13,570 nt of DNA from NCBI GenBank assembly GCA_031379035.1, contig JANNEU010000396.1:1-13570 (forward strand). Reading direction: 5' to 3'. The stretch comes from JABFRJ01 sp031379035. GTDB taxonomy: Bacteria > Pseudomonadota > Alphaproteobacteria > Rhizobiales > Hyphomicrobiaceae. A program made the translations under genes and the position numbers. Of the stretch, positions 5,751 to 12,491 are shown in pieces. The number at the start of each line of letters is the position of its first letter. The stretch's first letter is position 1. Below the pieces are notes generated by a model. That model saw nothing but the letters and a program-made list of their open reading frames with translations, did not search any database and was not told where the DNA came from.

Positions 5751-6626
5751 TCACCCCTTCTTCTCCAACTTATCCTGCGTTTTGGTGTCGAAGTCGCTGG
5801 CGTCGTGGCGTTCGTGGAGCTGCGTGTCGAGGTCGCCGAACATGCGGTTGACCATGCGGCCACGTTTGACGGCGGGGCGCGCGTCGATGAGCTGAGCCCA
5901 GGTGTGGACGTGTTTGTAACTCTCGACGTCGAGGAATTCGCCGGCGCTGTAGAGGCGGCCGAGGCAGAGCTGGCCGTACCAGGCCCAGATGGCCATGTCG
6001 GCGATGGTGTAGTCGGTGCCGGTCATGAACGGGTGTTTCGCCAAGTGCTGATCGAGCACGTCGAGCTGGCGCTTGGTTTCCATGGCGAAGCGGTCGATGC
6101 AGTATTGGATTTTGTCGGGCGCGTAAGCGTAGAAGTGGCCGAAGCCGCCGCCCAGATAAGGCGCGCTGCCCATCTGCCAGAACAGCCAAGACAGGCACTC
6201 AGTGCGCGCGGCGTGCTCCTTGGGTAGAAACGCGCCGAATTTTTCTGCGAGATAAAGCAGGATGGCACCGCTCTCGAACACGCGCTGTGGCGTGGCCGTG
6301 CTGCGATCGACCATCGCCGGGATTTTCGAATTCGGGTTGATGCCGACAAAGCCTGAGCCGAACTGATCGCCATCGCTGATCTTGATCAGGAAGGCATCGT
6401 ACTCAGCACCTTTGTGGCCGAGGGCGAGCAGTTCTTCCAGCATCACCGTGACTTTGACGCCGTTGGGCGTGGCGAGTGAATAGAGCTGGATGGGGTGCTT
6501 GCCGACGGGGAGTTCTTTGTCGCTGGTCGCGCCGGCGATCGGGCGATTGATGTTGGCAAAGCGGCCGCCGTTGCCTTTCTCCCAAGTCCAGACTTTGGGG
6601 GGCACGTAGGGGGGGGTGGTGGTCAT
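5751..6626 (-). CDS. yghU: YghU-type glutathione S-transferase (glutathione disulfide-bond reductase)
   Basis: A 291-residue protein that follows E. coli YghU closely along its whole length: KVWTWEKGNGGRFANINRP at the N-terminus, LPVGKHPIQLYS, the glutathione-site TPNG (53-56), NPNSKIPA (97-104), FESGAILLYLAEKFG, and the C-terminal LHERHDASDFDT. The nu-class enzymes YghU and YfcG bind two glutathione molecules and show disulfide reductase and peroxidase activity rather than classical conjugation. The fold is an N-terminal thioredoxin-like domain followed by an all-helical domain. It is the first gene of a likely operon with the extradiol dioxygenase, so it may protect that enzyme or process reactive ring-cleavage intermediates; this link is inferred from position only. 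Its ATG start matches the E. coli protein's beginning; the ribosome binding site is weak. Confidence 0.92.
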   Translation of the reverse strand: MTTTPPYVPPKVWTWEKGNGGRFANINRPIAGATSDKELPVGKHPIQLYSLATPNGVKVTVMLEELLALGHKGAEYDAFLIKISDGDQFGSGFVGINPNSKIPAMVDRSTATPQRVFESGAILLYLAEKFGAFLPKEHAARTECLSWLFWQMGSAPYLGGGFGHFYAYAPDKIQYCIDRFAMETKRQLDVLDQHLAKHPFMTGTDYTIADMAIWAWYGQLCLGRLYSAGEFLDVESYKHVHTWAQLIDARPAVKRGRMVNRMFGDLDTQLHERHDASDFDTKTQDKLEKKG

Positions 6627-6661
6627 GGGCGGATGGTCTCATGAGGTGGGTGTCATAAAAA

Positions 6662-6689
6662 CATATAGGCGTGCAGTCCGGCCCGGCAA
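6662..6689 (-). promoter_or_regulatory. Candidate promoter of yghU
   Basis: Minus strand: TTGCCG (6689-6684), a 16-base spacer, TATATG (6667-6662), about 35 bases before the yghU start codon. Both boxes are fair matches to sigma-70, and the position is right for the first gene of the operon. Confidence 0.4.
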
Positions 6690-6730
6690 CAAGAGCCATT
6701 CGTGCCGGGAGGTAAGTTTGGGGGCAAGTT

Positions 6731-6808
6731 GGGGACAGCCACCATTCCGGTTCGCCATCTCTTAGAACCCATAGCGTTACCCGTCGAACCGAAATGGTGG
6801 CTGTCCCC
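6731..6808. repeat. 24-bp inverted repeat beginning GGGGACAGCC
   Basis: The arms 6731-6754 and 6785-6808 are reverse complements with a single mismatch and start with GGGGACAGCCACCATT. The 30-base loop is unremarkable. The outer sequence GGGGACAGcCaCC resembles REP-type elements linked to REP-associated tyrosine transposases in proteobacteria (recalled, not searched). It ends 11 bases before the -35 box of the rpmH promoter. Confidence 0.8.
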
Positions 6809-6819
6809 ATGTCGGCCCG

Positions 6820-6848
6820 TTGACGGCTTTGGCCTCACGCCCTATAAG
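6820..6848 (+). promoter_or_regulatory. Sigma-70 promoter of the rpmH-rnpA-yidC-engB block
   Basis: TTGACG (6820-6825), a 17-base spacer, TATAAG (6843-6848): near-consensus boxes at ideal spacing. Transcription should start near 6855, leaving about 140 bases of leader before the rpmH start codon. Strong promoters are expected for ribosomal protein operons. Confidence 0.7.
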
Positions 6849-6993
6849 CCGCCACTCGGATCGGCCACGGCTCGGGACGCGCGTTTTCGTGCGCAGGGAC
6901 ACTGGCCGGCTATCAATCCGCTCGAAACACACCCGTGACGCCGGCCTTTAGGGGTTGATTGTTCTCGCGGATGGACGCGATGGAGTATTTGAC

Positions 6994-7128
6994 GTGAAAC
7001 GTACTTATCAGCCGAGCAAAATCGTGCGCAAGCGCCGTCACGGCTTCCGTCATCGCATGTCGACGGTGGGTGGCCGCAACGTGCTGGCGCGCCGCCGGGC
7101 CAAAGGCCGCAAGCGGCTTTCGGCGTAA
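6994..7128 (+). CDS. rpmH: Ribosomal protein L34
   Basis: A 44-residue basic protein beginning MKRTYQPSKIVRKRRHGF and ending RAKGRKRLSA, the unmistakable L34 pattern at exactly the usual length. It is a component of the large ribosomal subunit near 23S rRNA. The start is GTG at 6994, with TGGAG 8 bases upstream. As in most bacteria it heads a block with rnpA and yidC. The gene is short and easily missed. Confidence 0.97.
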   Translation: MKRTYQPSKIVRKRRHGFRHRMSTVGGRNVLARRRAKGRKRLSA

Positions 7129-7230
7129 GAATTGGCAGCTTAAAGTTCGGCGGCCTAAAGATCGGCATCCTGCGGACGGGTGCCACCTGCGCTTGGGCTG
7201 GACACCACGTTGAACCGGACCGGTGCCTCG

Positions 7231-7731
7231 ATGGCGTCGACTTTGAACAAAGCGGCGGATCAGGCAGGTAAGGTTCACTCCGACGGGGCCCTGCGGCGCT
7301 ATGGCGCGGCACTCGTCACTCTCAAGAAGCGCGGTGAATTTCAGCGGCTGCGCGGCGGCGTGCGGTGGTCGGGTGCGGCGTTTCTGCTGGAAGGCAAGCC
7401 GCGAGTGCCACTCCGCACGGACCGCCCGCCTGTCGCTGGCATCCGCTTTGGCTTCACAATCACCAAGAAAATCGGCAAGGCGCACGAGCGCAACCGCATG
7501 CGGCGGCGGCTGTCGCACGCGCTGCGGAGCGTCGCGGTGCCGGCGCAGCTTTCGACATGGGATTGCGTGATTGTCGCGCGACGGCCGGCACAGGACTGCC
7601 CGTTTGACGATCTGGTGCGCGATTTTGAAGCCGCGCTGAAGCGATTGGCACGTGCGCCAGCACCTGATGCGAAACCTCCGAGCGGTGGCCGCGACAGCAT
7701 ATCTTTGAAACCGCCCGCCCGCGGCGCTTGA
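7231..7731 (+). CDS. rnpA: Ribonuclease P protein component
   Basis: The protein subunit of RNase P, which assists the catalytic RNA in removing 5' leaders from tRNA precursors. The diagnostic basic motif is present as FGFTITKKIGKAHERNRMRRRLSHALR, preceded by LKKRGEFQRLRGG and followed by the conserved WDCVIVARR strand. ATG at 7231 gives 166 residues, longer than the usual 110-130, with an N-terminal extension of about 25 residues before the conserved core and a Pro/Gly-rich tail after residue 140; both may be disordered. A GTG at 7180 in the same frame would add 17 more residues; neither start has a clear ribosome binding site. It lies 102 bases after rpmH. Confidence 0.9.
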   Translation: MASTLNKAADQAGKVHSDGALRRYGAALVTLKKRGEFQRLRGGVRWSGAAFLLEGKPRVPLRTDRPPVAGIRFGFTITKKIGKAHERNRMRRRLSHALRSVAVPAQLSTWDCVIVARRPAQDCPFDDLVRDFEAALKRLARAPAPDAKPPSGGRDSISLKPPARGA

Positions 7732-7814
7732 CGCCGCAGCCCCTCACGTCCATGTGAGCGGCACCCCCAGACAGAAACGCCGCATTCCGACTGCCGAGAG
7801 CCGCGAGCCATTTG

Positions 7815-9740
7815 ATGAACGATCAGGAAAATCAGAAGAACATGATCATGGCGATCGTGTTGTCGCTCGCGGTGCTGCTGGGTTGGCAGTATCTGTTTGT
7901 GTGGCCGAAGGAGGCCGAGCGCCAGAAGCAGGCGCAGGCGCAGAAGACGACGGTGCCTGGTGCGCAAGGCTCGACCCCGATCACCGGTGCGGCAACGCCG
8001 GCTGCGACGGCGAGCGGTGCACTGCCATCGGCTGGTGGCGGGACAACGCCCGGTCTGCAACCGAGTGGGCTTACGCGCGAGGGCGCGCTCAAGCTGTCAG
8101 CACGCGTTGCGATTGAGACGCCGAAGTTGACCGGCTCGTTGTCGCTCAAGGGCGGGCGGATTGACGATATCGTGCTCGCCGCCTATCGCGAGACGACCAA
8201 GCCGGACAGCGCCAACGTTGTGCTGCTGGAGCCGGCTGGATCGAAAGAAAGCTACTTTGCTGAGTTCGGGTGGATTCCGGCCGTCGGGCAGACGGTGGCG
8301 GTACCGAACCGGGAAACGGTTTGGAAGCAAGTCGGCGGCGGCAGTCTGACGCCGGCGACGCCGGTGGTGCTGAGCCATGACAATGGTCCGGGTCAGGTTT
8401 TCCGCCGGACGATTTCGATCGACGACAAGTATATGTTCACGGTCCGCGACGACGTGGAGAACAAGGGGGCGAGCGCTATTGTGCTGCAGCCCTACGGTAA
8501 AATTTTCCGTCTCGGCACGCCGAAGACGCAAGGGTATGCAGTGCTGCATGAAGGGCTGATCGGCGTGCTGAGCGCTGATGCCAGCATTGGTCTGCAGGAG
8601 ATCGTCTACAGCGATCTCGCGAAGGAAGCGGCGAACGCGGAGAAGGTCAAGAAGCCGGCGATCGGCGAGAAGGTGTTCGCCGGCACCAAGGGCGGCTGGC
8701 TTGGTTTCACGGACAAGTATTGGGCGGCTGTGCTCGTGCCGCCACCAACGGCGACGTATGACGCGCATCTGACGGCCTATAAGGCGGTGCCTGGTGTGCA
8801 GGAGGAAGGTTTCCAGACTGACTATCTGTTGGAGCCTGTGGCGGTTGCCGCAGGTGCTGCACAGTCAACGGAGTCGCGCTTGTTTGCGGGTGCCAAGGAA
8901 GTGCGCACCATCAACGCTTATGCCGAGACCGGCATCAAAAGTTTCGAAATGATGATCGACTGGGGCTGGTTCGGCTTTATCGCCAAGCCGATGTTCTGGC
9001 TGATGGAGCGCCTCAACGGCATGCTCAAGAATTTCGGCTGGGCTATCCTCGCGGTCACGGTGCTTGTGAAGGGCGCGTTCTTCCCGTTGGCCAGCAAGAG
9101 CTACGAGTCGATGGCGCGTATGAAGAAGATGCAGCCCGACATGGAGCGCATCAAGGTTCAATACAAGGACGACCGCGAAGGCCAGCAGAAGGCCATGATG
9201 CAGATGTACAAGGAGCACAAGATCAACCCGGCGTCGGGTTGCTTGCCGATGCTGCTGCAGTTCCCGGTGTTCTTCGCGCTCTACAAGGTGCTGGTGCTGA
9301 CCATCGACATGCGGCACGCGCCGTTCATTGGATGGATCCGCGATCTGTCCGCGCCTGATCCGACCAACCTGTTCAATCTGTTCGGCCTGCTGAAGTTTGA
9401 TCCGACCCTGATCCCGGTGATCGGCGAGTATCTGCACATGGGCTTCTGGCCGATGCTGATGGGTGTCACGATGTGGCTGACCATGCAGCTCAACCCGCAG
9501 CAGCCCGACCCCACCCAGCAGATGATCTTCAACTGGATGCCGGTCATGTTCACGTTCATGATGGCCGCTTTCCCGGCGGGCCTGGTGATCTACTGGGCGT
9601 GGAGCAACCTGCTCTCGTTGCTGCAGCAGTATTACATCATGAAAAAGAATGGCGCTGAGGTGCATCTCTGGAAGAATATGGGGATCGAGAAGTGGTTCGC
9701 GAAACTGAAACGCAAAGATGACGTCAGGCCTGCGGAGTAA
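7815..9740 (+). CDS. yidC: Membrane protein insertase YidC
   Basis: A 641-residue inner-membrane insertase that places proteins into the membrane alone or with SecYEG. The N-terminal segment MAIVLSLAVLLGWQYLFVW (about 12-30) is the first transmembrane helix and is followed by a Gln/Ala/Thr-rich linker. A large periplasmic beta domain fills roughly 80-345. The conserved membrane core starts near residue 375 with FGWAILAVTVLVKGAFFPL and the charged cytoplasmic hairpin MKKMQPDMERIKVQYKDD, then NPASGCLPMLLQFPVFFALYKVL and the final helices near FNWMPVMFTFMMAAFPAGLVIYWAWSNLLSLLQQY. Length is typical of Gram-negative YidC, with a basic C-terminal tail. ATG at 7815 is preferred to the TTG directly before it. 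It lies 83 bases after rnpA; no yidD reading frame is present in between. Confidence 0.97.
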   Translation: MNDQENQKNMIMAIVLSLAVLLGWQYLFVWPKEAERQKQAQAQKTTVPGAQGSTPITGAATPAATASGALPSAGGGTTPGLQPSGLTREGALKLSARVAIETPKLTGSLSLKGGRIDDIVLAAYRETTKPDSANVVLLEPAGSKESYFAEFGWIPAVGQTVAVPNRETVWKQVGGGSLTPATPVVLSHDNGPGQVFRRTISIDDKYMFTVRDDVENKGASAIVLQPYGKIFRLGTPKTQGYAVLHEGLIGVLSADASIGLQEIVYSDLAKEAANAEKVKKPAIGEKVFAGTKGGWLGFTDKYWAAVLVPPPTATYDAHLTAYKAVPGVQEEGFQTDYLLEPVAVAAGAAQSTESRLFAGAKEVRTINAYAETGIKSFEMMIDWGWFGFIAKPMFWLMERLNGMLKNFGWAILAVTVLVKGAFFPLASKSYESMARMKKMQPDMERIKVQYKDDREGQQKAMMQMYKEHKINPASGCLPMLLQFPVFFALYKVLVLTIDMRHAPFIGWIRDLSAPDPTNLFNLFGLLKFDPTLIPVIGEYLHMGFWPMLMGVTMWLTMQLNPQQPDPTQQMIFNWMPVMFTFMMAAFPAGLVIYWAWSNLLSLLQQYYIMKKNGAEVHLWKNMGIEKWFAKLKRKDDVRPAE

Positions 9741-9758
9741 TTCGCTTGAACCCGCACT

Positions 9759-10448
9759 ATGAGTGACGACCCACAGTCTGCTGGCACACCCGATCCGCTG
9801 GCGCTTCCAGCGGAAGCGCTGCTGCTCGGCGAAGCGCTGTTCGCGCGGCCGTGGGAGTTTCTCAGAACGGTGCCGAGCCTGGATTGGTTGCCGGACGCTG
9901 ACCGGCCGGAGATCGCCTTCGCTGGGCGATCCAACGTCGGCAAGTCGAGTTTGATCAATGCGCTGACACGACGGCACGGTTTGGCGCGCACGTCGAATAC
10001 GCCAGGGCGCACGCAGGATCTGAATTTCTTCCAGGTTCCGGAAGTGCCGCTGTGGCTTGTCGATATGCCGGGCTATGGCTTTGCGGATGCGCCGAAAGCC
10101 AAGGTCGATGCCTGGACGAAATTCGTGAAGGACTACCTGCGCGGTCGCAAAACGCTGCGCCGGGTATTTGTGCTGATTGACAGCCGCCATGGCATCAAGG
10201 CGCCGGACCGCGAAATTTTCACGCTGCTCAACGAGAGCGCAGTGTCGTTCGTGGGCGTGCTGACCAAGCTCGATAAGCTCAACAGCTACGAGCAGGCCAA
10301 AGTGATCGCCACGGTGACCGAGGCGTTGCACAAGGAGCCGGCCGCCTTTCCGCGCGTGTGCGCCACGTCGTCGGAGACACGGATCGGTCTCGATGTGTTG
10401 CGCGCGGAGGTCATTGTGGCGGCTGAGATCACGACGCTGCCGTTCTGA
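9759..10448 (+). CDS. engB: Ribosome biogenesis GTPase EngB (YihA/YsxC)
   Basis: A 229-residue TrmE-Era-EngA-EngB-type GTPase that helps assemble the large ribosomal subunit. All GTPase motifs are visible: G1 GRSNVGKS (56-63), G2 around NTPGRTQ with T81, G3 DMPGYG (102-107), G4 TKLDK (169-173) and G5 ATSSE (202-206). The first 45 residues form an N-terminal extension with the conserved FLRTVPSLDWLP lead-in common in alphaproteobacteria. It starts 18 bases after yidC, so it is co-transcribed. In many relatives argB comes next; here the transcript seems to end after engB. Confidence 0.96.
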   Translation: MSDDPQSAGTPDPLALPAEALLLGEALFARPWEFLRTVPSLDWLPDADRPEIAFAGRSNVGKSSLINALTRRHGLARTSNTPGRTQDLNFFQVPEVPLWLVDMPGYGFADAPKAKVDAWTKFVKDYLRGRKTLRRVFVLIDSRHGIKAPDREIFTLLNESAVSFVGVLTKLDKLNSYEQAKVIATVTEALHKEPAAFPRVCATSSETRIGLDVLRAEVIVAAEITTLPF

Positions 10449-10555
10449 AGCGCGTCAGACGCAGAATTATTTTGCTGAATTCTGGCATCGAAGTCGTTCC
10501 GGCGCACAATCGAGGCGGGGATTTGGGGCCAAACACGCTTAATTTCTTCAGGTCA

Positions 10556-10585
10556 AACGCCCATTTTTCGGGGGTTTTATTTTTT
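10556..10585 (+). terminator. Candidate terminator after engB
   Basis: AACGCCC and GGGGGTT form an imperfect 7-bp stem (one G-G mismatch) around ATTTTTC, followed by a T-rich tract TTTTATTTTTT. It sits about 110 bases after the engB stop codon. Confidence 0.45.
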
Positions 10586-10611
10586 CGCCGCGCGCCCTCA
10601 TTTTCCGATGG

Positions 10612-10639
10612 CCTCAAAAAGCCCCATTTTCCGGGGCTT
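10612..10639 (-). terminator. Terminator of the secreted-protein gene
   Basis: Minus strand: AAGCCCC (10639-10633) pairs with GGGGCTT (10625-10619) around GGAAAAT, and the T run extends to 10616. It is about 160 bases downstream of the gene ending at 10801. Confidence 0.6.
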
Positions 10640-10646
10640 CGGGCAC

Positions 10647-10662
10647 CTAGGTAATTACCTAG
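10647..10662. promoter_or_regulatory. 16-bp perfect palindrome, possible operator
   Basis: CTAGGTAATTACCTAG is its own reverse complement. Perfect dyads of this size with an AT-rich core are typical of binding sites for dimeric regulators, but no promoter or gene next to it is clear enough to name a target. Confidence 0.4.
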
Positions 10663-10800
10663 CCGTCCCCCCGTGACGGTCATGTGCTATATTTTTGCTA
10701 TAACCCGATACCTGTGCAGTCCTGAGCCTGGCCTGAGCCTGGCTGGTCTGATCCGCCGTTGCACTGAGTTCCGTCGGCCACCAAGGACCGCCTTAACGGC

Positions 10801-11487
10801 TCACGGCTTCCGCTTGGCACCCAAGGCCGAGCGCGTCACGCTTTCGATGGAGGCACCAAACCTATTGCGTGCCGATTTGGCAGCGTTGGCCACTTTGGTG
10901 GCTGCCCTGGCGGTCACACCGGGCGTGAAGCACGATTTGAGCTTTTCCGAGTAGTCCTGACCGAGCTTGCACGTGTGCACGACAATCTTCTGCGTCTTTG
11001 TCGGTGGTGTGGCTTTAGCTTGGGCCTGGGCCGTCGCTTGCACCGGCGTAAGGGTTGATTTTGTGGTGATGGGGGAGGTTGCTGCGGGGATTGCCGCCTG
11101 CCCCTGAGGTTGTGCCTGAGGTTGGGCCTGCGCTTGGGCCTGGGCGACAGGCGTCGTAGCACCTTTTGGTGCGACCGCCGTGGCCACGGGTGCCGCAGCC
11201 TGCACTAAGCCTTGGGCGCTCGCCGGTGGCACCACATAGTTCGGCGATGCCATCTGCTTGGGAGCACTCCGGCGCACCGGCGCGACCATGGGTTCGATCT
11301 GGCGGGCGACGGGCGGCCGCGCGCTGGCACTTTGCGCAGGGCCGGGGGATGGCGCTGTTCCTTGGGCGAAAGCACCGGTCGTTACCGCGAAAAGCCCGAC
11401 AAGGCTCACGCACGTCCCGGCAATCGCCTGGTTTTTAATAGAGGCCTGGGCTTTAACAGAGCTTGGGCACTTGATCGATTTCGACAT
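10801..11487 (-). CDS. Secreted Ala/Gln/Pro-rich protein with a small two-cysteine C-terminal module
   Basis: Function not recognised. ATG at 11487 is chosen because AGGAGG lies 5 bases before it, giving 228 residues; the open frame continues upstream without support. Residues 1-41 form a signal peptide (basic start, hydrophobic core IAGTCVSLVGLFAVTTGAFA, likely cut before Gln42). Residues 42-165 are low-complexity and rich in Ala, Pro, Gln and Thr, including a QAQAQAQPQAQPQGQA run (115-130), suggesting a flexible spacer. Residues 166-190 form a compact segment with C173 and C186 (VVHTCKLGQDYSEKLKSCFTPG), probably a disulfide loop. The tail 191-228 is basic and likely helical. The layout resembles periplasmic or surface proteins in which a disordered linker carries a small domain. 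It is flanked by its own terminator and by that of the peroxiredoxin gene, so it is a single-gene unit. Confidence 0.75.
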   Translation of the reverse strand: MSKSIKCPSSVKAQASIKNQAIAGTCVSLVGLFAVTTGAFAQGTAPSPGPAQSASARPPVARQIEPMVAPVRRSAPKQMASPNYVVPPASAQGLVQAAAPVATAVAPKGATTPVAQAQAQAQPQAQPQGQAAIPAATSPITTKSTLTPVQATAQAQAKATPPTKTQKIVVHTCKLGQDYSEKLKSCFTPGVTARAATKVANAAKSARNRFGASIESVTRSALGAKRKP

Positions 11488-11649
11488 CGCCGCCTCCTGA
11501 CGTTGGACGCCACCGGGCAGGGACTGCACCGGCGTCGTTGGGACATCACACGCGATCGAACACATGCATTCATTGCTGGCATGCATTTCTGGCATTCGAT
11601 GGAGTATGGCACCTACCACCGGAAAAATGAACCGGAGCCTGCAATTGGA

Positions 11650-11684
11650 AACAAAAACGCGCCGGACGTGTGGCATCCGGCGCG
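11650..11684 (-). terminator. Intrinsic terminator of the peroxiredoxin gene
   Basis: Minus strand: CGCGCCGGA (11684-11676) pairs perfectly with TCCGGCGCG (11666-11658) around a 9-base loop, followed by TTTTTGTTT. It is about 30 bases after the stop codon and separates this gene from the secreted-protein gene. Confidence 0.85.
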
Positions 11685-11714
11685 CAGTATTGTGGTTTCT
11701 TTGTGGGATGGCGC

Positions 11715-12212
11715 TTAGAGCGAACGATCGATCATGGAGCACAATGTGGCTGCGCTCGACTTGTCGTGCTGGGGCGGGGCGTCTTCAACGTTGAGGATCT
11801 TCACGACGCCATCGTCTACGGCCATGGCGTAGCGCTTCGAGCGCACACCGAGGCCGCGGGCCGTGAGGTCGATCTCGAGGCCGGCCTTCTTGGCGAAGTC
11901 GGCGCTGCCGTCGGCGAGCATGGTAATCTTGCCCATGGCCTTGGAGTCTTCGGCCCATTTGTTGAGCACGAACACGTCGTTGACCGAGGTGCAGGCCACC
12001 GTATCGAAGCCCTTGGCTTGGAGTTCCGCCACGCGTTCGACGAAGCCTGGCATGTGCTGCTTGTCGCAGGTTGGGGTGTAGGCGCCGGGCACGGCGAAGA
12101 GGGCGACTTTCTTGCCCTTGAAAAACTCAGCCGTGGTGGTGGGTTTGGGGCCTTCGGCGCTCATGACCATGAAGGTGGCTTCCGGCAGTTGATCTCCGAC
12201 CTTGAGGGTCAT
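11715..12212 (-). CDS. Prx5-type peroxiredoxin
   Basis: A 165-residue thiol peroxidase of the Prx5 subfamily, which reduces hydrogen and organic peroxides in the cytoplasm. The active-site motif is VPGAYTPTCDKQHMPG, with peroxidatic Cys49 and Thr46 of the PxxxTxxC signature. VACTSVNDVFVLNKWAE contains Cys73, at a position occupied by cysteine in many bacterial and plant members, and there is a third cysteine close to the C-terminus. The loop RGLGVRSKRYAMAVDDG is the usual Prx5 region with the catalytic arginine. The ATG start has GGAG 8 bases upstream. It is a single-gene unit with a strong terminator. Whether it uses glutaredoxin, thioredoxin or glutathione as reductant cannot be read from the sequence; the nearby yghU is not in the same operon. 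Confidence 0.93.
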   Translation of the reverse strand: MTLKVGDQLPEATFMVMSAEGPKPTTTAEFFKGKKVALFAVPGAYTPTCDKQHMPGFVERVAELQAKGFDTVACTSVNDVFVLNKWAEDSKAMGKITMLADGSADFAKKAGLEIDLTARGLGVRSKRYAMAVDDGVVKILNVEDAPPQHDKSSAATLCSMIDRSL

Positions 12213-12340
12213 GGTGGGGGCTCCGTTGAAAGGGGTGTGCAGATGTGGGGCTTATAGCGTGGGACCGACCTGCAAGCTAGCAATCAGATGGCTTGCCGCA
12301 TAACGACTGCAGCGTGACCAAACGCGATGCAGAGCTCGAT

Positions 12341-12457
12341 CTGTAGGGTGGGTTAGGCGCCCTTCGGCGGCGCAACCCACTATGCAGGGGGATGACGATG
12401 GGGAGGAGAGATTTCGCTCTGGACCGGCGGGTTACGCGACGCTAACCCGCCCTACAG
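12341..12457. repeat. REPIN-like pair of inverted palindromes
   Basis: Two palindromes of the GGGTTA/TAACCC family lie in opposite orientation: 12343-12380 (GTGGGTT...AACCCAC around a GC-rich centre) and 12426-12456 (GGCGGGTTACGCG...GCTAACCCGCC). The outer ends CTGTAGGGTGGGTTAG (12341-12356) and CTAACCCGCCCTACAG (12442-12457) are reverse complements with 15 of 16 matches, so the whole 117 bases form one large composite hairpin. It is related to the single palindrome at 4264-4294. It lies between the DUF4926 gene and the peroxiredoxin gene. Confidence 0.8.
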
Positions 12458-12491
12458 GTCTCGCCCGCCACCGCCGTATAGCATGACTGAA

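Larger units (their letters stand above)
6627..6993. other. Divergent spacer between yghU and rpmH
   Basis: No gene is seen here. The spacer contains a yghU promoter candidate, a 24-bp inverted repeat and a strong plus-strand promoter, followed by about 140 bases of untranslated leader before rpmH. No recognised riboswitch was seen in the leader. Confidence 0.7.
10449..10800. other. Convergent spacer between engB and the secreted-protein gene
   Basis: No convincing gene. The spacer holds a plus-strand terminator candidate, a minus-strand terminator, a 16-bp palindrome, an AT-rich stretch with two TGCTATA copies (10685-10703), and an 11-bp unit CCTGAGCCTGG in exact tandem (10721-10742). Apart from the terminators its role is unclear. 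Confidence 0.6.

Noticed and set aside
5724..6227. Plus-strand open frame opposite yghU
   Set aside because: Val/Ala/Glu-rich shadow of the yghU codons; yghU itself matches its family end to end.
7732..7814. Possible yidD between rnpA and yidC
   Set aside because: The gap is only 83 bases and no YidD motif is present in any frame.
8865..10331. Open frame of 488 codons on the minus strand across yidC and engB
   Set aside because: It lies antisense to two unmistakable conserved genes, has a His/Arg/Gln-rich composition typical of a shadow frame in GC-rich DNA, and shows no domain.
10680..10760. tRNA or small RNA gene in the engB downstream spacer
   Set aside because: No cloverleaf or T-loop consensus could be drawn; only short repeats are seen.
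10673..10954. Plus-strand open frame opposite the secreted-protein gene
   Set aside because: No ribosome binding site, no domain, and its second half mirrors the minus-strand gene.
11488..11742. Upstream extension of the secreted-protein gene by 85 codons
   Set aside because: It would run through the peroxiredoxin terminator into that gene; the ATG at 11487 has a strong AGGAGG and begins a proper signal peptide.
11670..12257. Plus-strand open frame opposite the peroxiredoxin gene
   Set aside because: Antisense shadow; the minus-strand peroxiredoxin has a catalytic motif, ribosome binding site and terminator.
12341..12457. CRISPR array
   Set aside because: The repeats are inverted palindromes in two copies, without regular spacers or cas genes.
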